NCBI GenBank assembly: GCA_963691835.1
Contig: OY829383.1
Location: 2,914,001 to 2,978,000 of the forward strand
DNA length: 64,000 nt
Direction: 5' to 3'
DNA from: G963691835 sp963691835
GTDB taxonomy: Bacteria; Pseudomonadota; Alphaproteobacteria; Thalassobaculales; Thalassobaculaceae
Positions within the stretch are counted from its first letter, which is position 1. Each line of letters opens with the position of its first letter. The notes beneath the pieces are model-generated. The model had not been told where the DNA came from. It searched no databases and worked only from the letters and a program-made list of their open reading frames with translations. The translations under genes and the position numbers were made by a program. Positions 44,824 through 52,398 of the stretch are shown here, piece after piece.

Positions 44824-46662
44824 TCAGCCCGCTGAGGCCCGAAGCGGCTGTGGCGTGTCGGTCCCGGCTGCTGGTGCGATAGGCGTCTGGTCGAACTGCA
44901 AGGCGGCCAGACGTGCGTAGAGCGGGCTCTTCTCAACCAATTCCGCGTGGCTGCCGGATGCCACCATTCGGCCCTGGTCGAAAACGAGGATTCGGTCGGC
45001 TTTTAGCACCGTCGCCAGGCGGTGCGCGATGATCAGCGTGGTCCGCCCGGGCATGATCCGCTCGAGGGCGTCTTGCACCGCCCGTTCACTCTCGGCGTCC
45101 AGTGCGCTCGTCGCCTCGTCGAGAAGCAGAATTGTGGGGTCCCGCAGGATGGCGCGGGCAATCGCGATGCGCTGGCGCTGACCGCCAGACATGCGCACCC
45201 CTTTCTCGCCCAGATAGGTCTCGAAGCCTTCCGGCAGCGCCTCGATCACGTCGAGCACATTGGCCGCCCGAGCGGCTTCTCTGACTTCCTCATCCGTTGC
45301 TTCAGGCCTTCCGTAGCGGATGTTCTCGGCGGCATCGGCGGAGAAGATCACCGGCTCTTGGGCGACGACGCCGATCCGGTCCCGGACCGACCGGGGATCC
45401 GCCTCGCGAATGTCGACATCGTCCAGCAGGATCCGCCCTTCCGCCGGATCGTAGAACCGCAGCAGAAGTTGGAAGACGGTGGTCTTGCCCGCGCCGGACG
45501 GTCCAACCAACGCAATCGTCTCCCCGGGCGTGATCTCGATGTCGAGGCCTGCCAAAGCAGACTGCTGAGGGCGGGCGGGATACTGAAAGGTGACGTTGTC
45601 GAAGCGGATGTGGCCCCGCGCCGGGCTGGGGAGCGTGAGCGGGTTATCCGGCGGGGCGATGTCCGGGATGGTCGAACGCAGTTCCAGAAGCCGTTGAACG
45701 GCGCCCGCGGCGCGCTGCAGGTCGCCGATCACTTCGGACAGGGCACCGATGGAACCGGCTGTGACAGCGGCATAGAAGACGAAAGCGGAAAGCTCACCCG
45801 CGCTTATCCGGCCCTCAAGCACGTCTCGCCCCCCGATCCACAGAATGACGGTAACGGCAGACAGGGCGAGGGAAATGACAATGGCGGTCATGCCTGCGCG
45901 GGAGCGCACCCGCCTGATGGAGACATCGAAGGCATCTTCCACACGGTCGCCGAAACGGCGGCTGTCGACGGGCTCATGCCCGAATGCCTGGACGGCACGG
46001 ATGCCATTCAAACTCTCTTCTACATAGACACCCACATCGGCGATGCGGTCCTGGCTGTCCCGGCTCAGGCGCCGGACCCGGCGGCCGAGCCAGATGATCG
46101 GTATGACCACAAGCGGCACCACCAGCGCGACGAGGGACGTCAGTTTGAGCGAGGTCACCATCAGCATGGCGACAGCGCCAATGAGTATCATGGTGTTTCG
46201 AAGGGCAATGGAAACTGACGAGCCGACGACCGTCTGAACCAAGGTCGTGTCCGTTGTCAGCCTGGATAGAACCTCTCCTGTCCGGGTTTCCTCGAAATAG
46301 CCCGGCGAGAGCGTCAAAACGTGGTCGAACACGGATTTCCGCAGATCGGCCACCACCCGCTCTCCGATCCAGGAGACCAAGTAGAAACGGGCGTAACTGG
46401 CAACTGCCAGCACCAGAACAATCCCAAGGAGAGCGATGACCGCTTGATCGAGAAGCTCCGGATCGCCAACGACAAAACCATTATCCACAAGGTGCCGGAG
46501 GCCGACGCCCATGATCAGAACGGTCGCGGCCGCGGCGACGAGGGAGATGAACGCGAGAACGATCTGAAGGGTATACGGAGCTACAAATTCCAGAAGCGCC
46601 CAGAGTTCGCCGACGTCGCCGCGCGTCTCTCCATCTTCACGGCGCCGAGTACTGTCGGTCAT
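44824..46662 (-). CDS. ABC exporter half-transporter (MsbA/ABCB type)
   Basis: A 612-aa fusion of a membrane domain (about residues 35-320, six helices) and an ATPase. Walker A is VGPSGAGKTT, the signature MSGGQRQRIAIARAIL, Walker B ILLLDEATSALD, and the switch IAHRLATV. Homodimers export lipids, drugs or peptides. The substrate is not evident; it is a lone gene upstream of rpmE but on the opposite strand. Confidence 0.9.
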   Translation of the reverse strand: MTDSTRRREDGETRGDVGELWALLEFVAPYTLQIVLAFISLVAAAATVLIMGVGLRHLVDNGFVVGDPELLDQAVIALLGIVLVLAVASYARFYLVSWIGERVVADLRKSVFDHVLTLSPGYFEETRTGEVLSRLTTDTTLVQTVVGSSVSIALRNTMILIGAVAMLMVTSLKLTSLVALVVPLVVIPIIWLGRRVRRLSRDSQDRIADVGVYVEESLNGIRAVQAFGHEPVDSRRFGDRVEDAFDVSIRRVRSRAGMTAIVISLALSAVTVILWIGGRDVLEGRISAGELSAFVFYAAVTAGSIGALSEVIGDLQRAAGAVQRLLELRSTIPDIAPPDNPLTLPSPARGHIRFDNVTFQYPARPQQSALAGLDIEITPGETIALVGPSGAGKTTVFQLLLRFYDPAEGRILLDDVDIREADPRSVRDRIGVVAQEPVIFSADAAENIRYGRPEATDEEVREAARAANVLDVIEALPEGFETYLGEKGVRMSGGQRQRIAIARAILRDPTILLLDEATSALDAESERAVQDALERIMPGRTTLIIAHRLATVLKADRILVFDQGRMVASGSHAELVEKSPLYARLAALQFDQTPIAPAAGTDTPQPLRASAG

Positions 46663-46827
46663 GAACTTCCCTTCGATCGCGACGATTTCGGAACTGACAT
46701 ATAAGTAAGGTGATGGGGAACTGACCGCTACCGCCTGAATCTGCCCTTGCGTCCCCCTCCGGTCTCCGGTATATCACCGCGCTCGCCGGGAACAAACCCG
46801 ATGCCGATTTCGCCGAAAGACGACGCC

Positions 46828-47046
46828 ATGAAGCAGGACATTCATCCGGATTACCATGAGATCACGGTCGTGATGACCGATGGGACCGAATACAAGACCC
46901 GGTCGACATGGGGTAAGGAAGGCGACGTGATGCGGCTGGAGATCGACTCCAAGACGCACCCTGCGTGGACCGGTCAGCACCGGATCGTTGACAGTGGCGG
47001 TCAGGTCGCCCGCTTCAACAAGCGGTTTGCTGGTCTGGGCGTTTAA
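46828..47046 (+). CDS. rpmE: 50S ribosomal protein L31, zinc-free type
   Basis: A 72-aa protein starting MKQDIHPDYHEITVVMTDG. It has the alphaproteobacterial L31 layout with STWGKEGDVMRLEIDSKTHPAWTG and ends RFNKRFAGLGV. No Cys is present, so the zinc-binding CxxC of L31 C-plus proteins is missing. The ATG at 46828 is chosen because it is the family start; the longer frame from 46747 is not. Confidence 0.94.
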   Translation: MKQDIHPDYHEITVVMTDGTEYKTRSTWGKEGDVMRLEIDSKTHPAWTGQHRIVDSGGQVARFNKRFAGLGV

Positions 47047-47099
47047 TCCCGCCCATAAACCACGCGGCGACGCCGCGGATCAGAGTGTACAGTTTTGAA

Positions 47100-47125
47100 G
47101 CGCCGTCCCCCTGGGCGGCGTTTTT
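47100..47125 (+). terminator. Rho-independent terminator of rpmE
   Basis: GCGCCGTCC pairs with GGGCGGCG across a short loop and is directly followed by TTTTT (47121-47125). This is the clearest intrinsic terminator in the window, about 55 nt after the rpmE stop. Confidence 0.8.
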
Positions 47126-47291
47126 CGTGGCGCCGTGTGGGACTGCGGCGCTTTAGGTTCCGACCGATCTCTCTCATTCTGCCTCCCGCATAACATTTTC
47201 ATTAAATTGATCGCTGCGCGCATTGATTGCCGATACGAAACACCGATATCTTTTGTTTCGCGCTTACCGTTTGTAACGTGGAATAAAAACT

Positions 47292-47822
47292 ATGCTATCG
47301 TGTGTCAGGTCATTATGTCTCTCAGCTTCCTTCCTTCTTATCGCTGTTGGCCACGCGAACGCGGCCGCCCCGTCTCAAGTCAGCGGTAGGGCAACGGCTT
47401 TGACCGGAGACACCATCCGCGTTGAACGCCGGGTCGTCCGGTTATGGGGAGTGGACGCTCCCGAATTCGCTCAGCACTGTGAGGATCCGAACGGAAAGGC
47501 TTTCCTGTGCGGGGATGAGTCCCATCGGGCGCTCTCGGCGATCCTCCGTGGCAAACAAGTTATCTGCATCGATCTCGTCCCGGATGAGAGGCCTCTTCAA
47601 GTCAGCAGAAGATCAAAACAGTACGTGGCGACCTGTTTCCTCGGGGACGTGAACCTCAATGCCAAAGTTGTGCGTGAGGGATGGGCTCTGGCCTATGTGC
47701 CGGAGTCCCGGGAGTTCGTTAACGAACAGCGGCTCGCGCGCGAGGAGAAAGCGGGCATTTGGACCCGGGTCTTCCAGAAACCCTGGATTTGGCGGGCCGG
47801 AGTTCTCAAGAACCGTCGCTGA
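47292..47822 (+). CDS. Thermonuclease-family (SNase-fold) secreted protein
   Basis: A 176-aa protein. A signal-like hydrophobic segment (residues 1-22, ending GHANA) is followed by an SNase domain with TGDTIRVERRVVRLWGVDAPE, equivalent to the Asp/Arg/Glu part of the nuclease site. The second arginine motif, usually YGRxVATC, here reads SKQYVATC, so the catalytic Arg87 equivalent of staphylococcal nuclease appears to be Gln. Activity may be lost. Upstream sequence is AT-rich. Confidence 0.8.
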   Translation: MLSCVRSLCLSASFLLIAVGHANAAAPSQVSGRATALTGDTIRVERRVVRLWGVDAPEFAQHCEDPNGKAFLCGDESHRALSAILRGKQVICIDLVPDERPLQVSRRSKQYVATCFLGDVNLNAKVVREGWALAYVPESREFVNEQRLAREEKAGIWTRVFQKPWIWRAGVLKNRR

Positions 47823-48018
47823 GCATGGAGGTCGGGCGCTACGTCGACCGCTGCTTTCCAGTAATGCAACTGTTCGTGTGCCTATAACGAATTAAAATCG
47901 AAATTTGGCATTCGATTTCCGATCGTAAGGGAAGTGTAAATTTTTGCTGGCAATTTAGTTTCGAATCGCCCAGATTCATAACGAGGCGAGTGGGGGCTTG
48001 TCGACTCAGGAGGCCGGC
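47823..48018. other. AT-rich intergenic region before the tandem paralogues
   Basis: About 196 bp of AT-rich sequence following the nuclease gene, with no ORF of merit. It contains the AGGAGG ribosome site (48008-48013) of the next gene. I see no distinct promoter that I can defend. Confidence 0.4.
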
Positions 48019-48330
48019 ATGAAACCCGATGTTGAAAAGACCTGTCTTAAGATCCTTGCGGACGCCGTAGATCGGACTGTCGGCAATGGCTTCGTGCACA
48101 ACGCGATCACACGGGCAGCGGAATCCCTGGAGAACGGGGATTTTGAGAAAGCAGGTAAGGCTTTTCAGATGCTGAGCCGTCGAGAGAGCGTCCGTGTCCG
48201 GGATTCAGCCCTGGAAGGGGCGGGGATCTATCGTGATTTCGGTGAGTATGATGATCCATTGGGCGACCTGGGGAGCAATCCGAGTTTTGAGCACATCCGC
48301 TCGCGGTCGGTAAAATTGGGTACTGGTTAA
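48019..48330 (+). CDS. 103-aa hypothetical protein, paralogue A
   Basis: A cytosolic, predicted helical 103-aa protein. The N-terminal segment CLKILADAVDRTVGNGFVH (residues 9-27) is followed by a variable middle and the tail YRDFGEYDDPLGDLGSNPSF. It aligns without gaps over all 103 residues with the protein at 48564, at about 54% identity by hand count. AGGAGG 5 nt before the ATG at 48019 decides the start over the longer TTG frame at 47998. I do not recognise the family. Confidence 0.75.
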   Translation: MKPDVEKTCLKILADAVDRTVGNGFVHNAITRAAESLENGDFEKAGKAFQMLSRRESVRVRDSALEGAGIYRDFGEYDDPLGDLGSNPSFEHIRSRSVKLGTG

Positions 48331-48563
48331 TCCAAGTATGATTGTTTGTATGCTCTTAAACATGATCGTTGATCGTTAAACATTCGATTGCTACGTTGAT
48401 AGCGGTTCGGATGGAGGGAAGCAGCCAGATAACTGAGATTTTCAGCCTCAGGCCGTCAACGCTGGCCCGAAGAATCTAAAATCTTTGTTAATGGTTGAGT
48501 TTTCGCTAAAACTGAATCATTATTCGTGCGAATTCGTTTCCGGATGGTAACGGCAAGGCGATA
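48331..48563. other. AT-rich spacer between the tandem paralogues
   Basis: A 233-bp AT-rich gap containing no ORF with coding character. It likely carries a promoter for the second paralogue (TTGTTA near 48484), but no clear -10 partner is visible. Because the two genes do not abut, they may be regulated separately. Confidence 0.4.
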
Positions 48564-48875
48564 ATGGATTCGAATCTTGAACGGAAATGCCTGGAGATCC
48601 TAGCGGATGCGGTGGATGAAACCATCGGATCGGGCTTTGTTCACACGGCAATCGTTAAAGCTTCGGTGTCTTTGGCCTCGTCTGACCTCCAGAAAGCGGA
48701 TAGTGCCTTTAGGTTGCTGACGCCGCGGGAAAGCACCAAGATCCGCAGCACGGCGTTGGATCACGCCTCGACATTGCGGGATTTCGGCGACTACTCAGAT
48801 CCCTTCGCGGATGCGTTCTCGAACCCGAAGTTCGGCCACATCCGGTCCAGTTCCCGCAAGCTTGGCGCTGGCTGA
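48564..48875 (+). CDS. 103-aa hypothetical protein, paralogue B
   Basis: The same length as the preceding paralogue, with strong conservation in CLEILADAVDETIGSGFVH (residues 9-27), TPRES (53-57) and RDFGDYSDP (72-80), then SNPKFGHIRS. The conserved ends with a freely varying centre suggest a functional family with a small helical fold. ATG 48564 follows AAGGCGATA, a weak ribosome site. It converges on the MFS gene at 48942. Confidence 0.75.
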   Translation: MDSNLERKCLEILADAVDETIGSGFVHTAIVKASVSLASSDLQKADSAFRLLTPRESTKIRSTALDHASTLRDFGDYSDPFADAFSNPKFGHIRSSSRKLGAG

Positions 48876-48941
48876 GACGGCTCCCGAGCTTTCCGCCGGA
48901 AGCGACCCGCCCCGTCGGCCATATTTCCAGACTGAACACTT

Positions 48942-50189
48942 TCAGTTCGTGATGTCTTGTGCCGATTCGCGCGCAATGCAGCGGTGCGCGACCCAAATCG
49001 TCACCAGGGCGAGTCCGGAGAGAATGGCGAGCACGGCGAAAGTGGACGTGTAAGCGTCGCTCATACCAAACGCGGTCGCGAAGACCGCCGGCCCGAAGAT
49101 GACACCGGAAAAGGTAAAGAACATGCTGGCCCCCGTCGCGTTGCCCACTTTTCCGGGCGGGCTGAGGCGGGCGATCTGACTGAAATGAACCCCGTTCCAT
49201 CCCATCGCGCCGAAGCCGAAGACGAAAAAGAGGATGCAAACGAGCGCTGGCGGCCATTCATCTCCCAACATCATCGTCAGGATCGCGCAAACCCCGCTCA
49301 AACTCGCGATGATGGACAAGACCGCTAGCCTGCTTCCGGTCTTGTCAGCGATCCAACCCCATGACACACGGCCGGATACCCCCGCGACCTGCACGGCCGT
49401 CAAACCGTAGGCCGCGACGATAAGGCTCCATCCGATCTCATCGGCGAGCAAGGCGACGGTGAAGGACGTCAGCGAGAGCTGGATGGCCGCAAAGATAAGG
49501 CCGGTGAAGCTCAGCCACCGGACCGCCGGGACCGACCAGATCAGCTTGATGTCCTCCAGTGGCGAGCGCATCAGCGCCGCGTTGGGCTGGACATCTTTGT
49601 CCCAGTCCCCGCGAAGCGGCTGCATCACCAGTGCCAGGGCGATAGAGGTGCAGATCGGGATCCAGACCGCGTCGACCCATCCGATCGCAAGCGTTACCGG
49701 AGGGGCCACAAACGTGGCGATGACGCCGCCCAAGGGCTGACCAGTAAACCGGATGGAGAAAACGATCGAGCGGTTCTTTTCGTTGACGACTTTGTTCAGC
49801 AGGTGCGCGGCGGGTGGGTTGAGAATGCCGTAAGCGAATCCAAGGATCAAAGAGCCGACGATGAGGCCAGAGAGGGTCGGCACCAGATGAAAGACGAGGT
49901 GCCCGACCGCGAAGAGAAGGCAACTCGCCTGCGAGCATCGCCAGCCGCCATAGCGCGCGATCCCACCGCCGACCATCAGGCTCGTCGCCATGGCCCCGAA
50001 GTAGAGCATCATGACCTGATAGCCGATCAGGGCCGTCTCAACGCCCAACGCCCGGGCAACTTCCGGCGCGATCGACGGCAGCCAAACTGCCGCTATGGAG
50101 CCGTTGGCCTGAACCGCGAGCATTGTGAGGACACAAACGGCAAGCCGCCCCCGCCCGATCCCGCCGGACGCCTGTTCCGCCGCTGTCAC
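48942..50189 (-). CDS. MFS transporter of the putative sulfonate locus
   Basis: A 415-aa facilitator with about twelve hydrophobic helices. The loop between repeats is short and there is no obvious loop 2-3 RxxxGRR motif; the closest is GGGIARYGGWR at about residue 75. The GTG start overlaps the stop of the decarboxylase beta-like gene (GTGA), so it is co-translated with the enzyme subunits and probably carries their substrate or product. Confidence 0.85.
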   Translation of the reverse strand: MTAAEQASGGIGRGRLAVCVLTMLAVQANGSIAAVWLPSIAPEVARALGVETALIGYQVMMLYFGAMATSLMVGGGIARYGGWRCSQASCLLFAVGHLVFHLVPTLSGLIVGSLILGFAYGILNPPAAHLLNKVVNEKNRSIVFSIRFTGQPLGGVIATFVAPPVTLAIGWVDAVWIPICTSIALALVMQPLRGDWDKDVQPNAALMRSPLEDIKLIWSVPAVRWLSFTGLIFAAIQLSLTSFTVALLADEIGWSLIVAAYGLTAVQVAGVSGRVSWGWIADKTGSRLAVLSIIASLSGVCAILTMMLGDEWPPALVCILFFVFGFGAMGWNGVHFSQIARLSPPGKVGNATGASMFFTFSGVIFGPAVFATAFGMSDAYTSTFAVLAILSGLALVTIWVAHRCIARESAQDITN

Positions 50190-50821
50190 GAGGGGTGCAG
50201 GGCCGCCCGGTTCCCGAGAACGGCCTGCCGGAAACGGGTCTTAAGGAACGCGCCGTCCCGCGGCGGCTGCACCCGTGGCGGACTGTCGGAGGTCACCTTC
50301 ACCGTTGCGAAGATCGGTCCGCTTGCCGCGCCATAGGCCACACCATTGGCTAACGTCCCTGCGAGGGCGGTGAGACCCTCGTCGTCCGTAACGGTCACCG
50401 CATCTTTCAAGCCGGCGCCCGCCGCCATCGCGCTCAGGTCCACGCCCGAGCCTGTGTGGGACCTCTGTCCTCCGGTCTCGACATAGTGCTCGTTGTCGAA
50501 GCAAAGGATCGAGAGGTTCGAGGGCTGTTGCATGGCAACGGAGGCGAGGCTGCCGACACCCATCAGCATCTCGCCGTCACCGGTGACGACCCATACGGGC
50601 CTATCCGGCTGCGCGATGGCGAGACCGAGGCCGATGGCAACCGTCCCCCCCATACCGCCCCAGACGTAGAAGTTCTCAGCCCGATGATCGAGGGCTGCGA
50701 GGTCCCAGACTGGGGAGCCCAAGCCCGCGACCACTAGCGCATCGCCCCGGGCCTTCAACAGAGTGCCAAGCGCGTGACGCCGCTCGAGCCTGGCGGAGGA
50801 GGTGACGGACGGCTCAGACAT
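50186..50821 (-). CDS. Sulfopyruvate/phosphonopyruvate decarboxylase-like beta subunit (TPP-binding)
   Basis: A 211-aa protein carrying the thiamine-diphosphate PP domain. The cofactor motif begins GDGEMLMGVGSL and ends in FDNEHYVETG, the GDG-N signature. It is the counterpart of ComE, the beta half of two-subunit sulfopyruvate decarboxylase, which yields sulfoacetaldehyde plus CO2. The ATG 50821 overlaps the alpha subunit stop by 8 bp, so the longer frame from 50863 is rejected. Phosphonopyruvate decarboxylase is a close alternative, but no phosphonate gene (pepM) is present. Confidence 0.82.
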   Translation of the reverse strand: MSEPSVTSSARLERRHALGTLLKARGDALVVAGLGSPVWDLAALDHRAENFYVWGGMGGTVAIGLGLAIAQPDRPVWVVTGDGEMLMGVGSLASVAMQQPSNLSILCFDNEHYVETGGQRSHTGSGVDLSAMAAGAGLKDAVTVTDDEGLTALAGTLANGVAYGAASGPIFATVKVTSDSPPRVQPPRDGAFLKTRFRQAVLGNRAALHPS

Positions 50822-51359
50822 CTTCCGACTCCTCGGCGATCTCGGATGTGAAGGCTTTGGCACCGATCAGGCGCTGACCGATGAGAACGGCCACAGGTTC
50901 GTCGGCGGAGAAAGCCATGGCGAGTCCGGCGTTGATGGTCTCAACCGCGTCCTCGTCATTGGTTACCTTGAAAACCCGGACACCGAGGTTCTCCAGGATC
51001 GGGGCCACATTCTGGCCCATGGGCATCTGCCAGGGGTTCGTCTCACCGAAGTCGCCGCGCATGGTCACGATCGCGAATATCGGAAACCGGCAGGTCACGA
51101 TCAAAGAGGCCAGCATATTGATCGTATTGCCGACACCGCTCGACTGCATCAGGACCGCCGCTTTCTGCCCGCCGAGCCAGGCACCGGCGCACAGCGCGAC
51201 TGCCTCCTCCTCGGTTGTGGCGGGAACAGTCCGTATGTCGTTGTCTGCTTCGCAGAGCCTGATCAGAGTCTTAAGGCCACCGTCCGGCACATAACCGACC
51301 TGACGCACGCCATGCGCCTTGAAGGCGGCATGTGCGCCTTCGCTCCACGCTTCAGACAT
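50814..51359 (-). CDS. Sulfopyruvate/phosphonopyruvate decarboxylase-like alpha subunit
   Basis: A 181-aa PYR-domain half of a split thiamine enzyme, equivalent to ComD. The catalytic Glu-bearing segment is VPATTEEEAVALCAGAWLGG (about residues 44-63), followed by QSSGVGNTINMLASLI. The short length is normal for split subunits. A GGGGAG ribosome site precedes the ATG. It is the first gene of a three-gene leftward operon with the beta subunit and an MFS carrier, and is divergent from the sulfolactaldehyde-reductase-like gene. Confidence 0.82.
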   Translation of the reverse strand: MSEAWSEGAHAAFKAHGVRQVGYVPDGGLKTLIRLCEADNDIRTVPATTEEEAVALCAGAWLGGQKAAVLMQSSGVGNTINMLASLIVTCRFPIFAIVTMRGDFGETNPWQMPMGQNVAPILENLGVRVFKVTNDEDAVETINAGLAMAFSADEPVAVLIGQRLIGAKAFTSEIAEESEDV

Positions 51360-51463
51360 TGATAGCTCCCCGGGGATGGCCGGATTTTCGCGACCGGGGA
51401 AGCTAGCACGCCGGTCGCAGGCCTTGTAAAGATGAGCGAAACACCAATCGGGAGGACGACATT

Positions 51464-52366
51464 ATGGAGAAGATCGGCTTTATCGGCTTGGGAGATATGG
51501 GCGGGCCGCTCGCCCGGAACCTGAAACGCTCCGGCGCGGACATGATCGTCTACGACATCAATCCCGACGCCGTCGCGAAGCTGACGGACATGGGTGCGGA
51601 GGGGGCGTCCTCGGTCGCGGAGGTCGCGAAGGTCTCCGACATCGTCATCACCGTCCTTCCCGCGTCGCCGCATGTGAAAGCTGTTGTCCTCGGCCCCGAC
51701 GGGGTGAAGGAACATGCCCGCGAGGGGACGCTGATCATGGACATGAGCACCATCGATCCGGCGACCACGGATGAACTCGCGGCGGCACTGGTGGAGGCCG
51801 GTCTGGCCTTTGTGGATTCCCCCATCGGCCGGACGGTGGAGTTCGCGGAGAAGGGTGAATCGCTTTTCATGGTGGGCGCGTCGTCGAACGACTTCGGCCG
51901 GGTAAAGCCGTCGCTTGAGGGCATGGGATCGATCATTCATCACTGCGGCGCGCCGGGAACCGGCATCCGGACCAAGCTGATCAATAACTTCATCGCCGTG
52001 TCCCAAAACCAGCTCAGCGCGGAAGCAATGACCCTGGCGACGGCCTTCGGTCTTGATCTTGAGCAAACGCTTAAGGTCGTCACCGGCACGACGGCGACAA
52101 ACGGCGCCCTCACGATGGGGTGGCCGAACAAGGCGTTCGCTGGCGATATCGAGCCGGGGTTCAAGATCGATCTCGCGTTGAAAGACATGAGCCTTGTCAT
52201 GGAGGCCGCGCGCCAACTCAACATGCCCTTGATGACAGGGGCGACGGTGAAAGAGTGCCTCACGGTTGCAAGCCGGGGGCTCGGGTTCGGCGATAAGGAT
52301 TTCTCCGGTCTTCTCGATGCCCAGTGCAAGCTTGTCGGTTTGAAGCCGCCGCGCCTCAAGAAGTGA
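51464..52366 (+). CDS. 3-Sulfolactaldehyde reductase-like dehydrogenase (YihU/HIBADH family)
   Basis: A 300-aa beta-hydroxyacid dehydrogenase. The Rossmann motif is GLGDMG (residues 8-13). The catalytic Lys171 lies in TKLINN. The tripeptide GRT at 122-124 coincides in position with the sulfonate-binding GRT of E. coli YihU, which I recall from its structural work. Whole segments such as LSAEAM and GWPNKAFAGDIEPGFKIDLALKDM are YihU-like. YihU interconverts sulfolactaldehyde and 2,3-dihydroxypropanesulfonate. Divergence from ComDE-like genes makes a C3-sulfonate role likely; 3-hydroxyisobutyrate dehydrogenase is the alternative. Confidence 0.8.
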   Translation: MEKIGFIGLGDMGGPLARNLKRSGADMIVYDINPDAVAKLTDMGAEGASSVAEVAKVSDIVITVLPASPHVKAVVLGPDGVKEHAREGTLIMDMSTIDPATTDELAAALVEAGLAFVDSPIGRTVEFAEKGESLFMVGASSNDFGRVKPSLEGMGSIIHHCGAPGTGIRTKLINNFIAVSQNQLSAEAMTLATAFGLDLEQTLKVVTGTTATNGALTMGWPNKAFAGDIEPGFKIDLALKDMSLVMEAARQLNMPLMTGATVKECLTVASRGLGFGDKDFSGLLDAQCKLVGLKPPRLKK

Positions 52367-52398
52367 TCTGACCCGCACGCCTCAACCGAAGTGTAGCC

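Noticed and set aside
47130..48880. AT-rich pocket considered as a mobile island
   Set aside because: No integrase, transposase, direct repeats or tRNA boundary. Composition alone is not enough.
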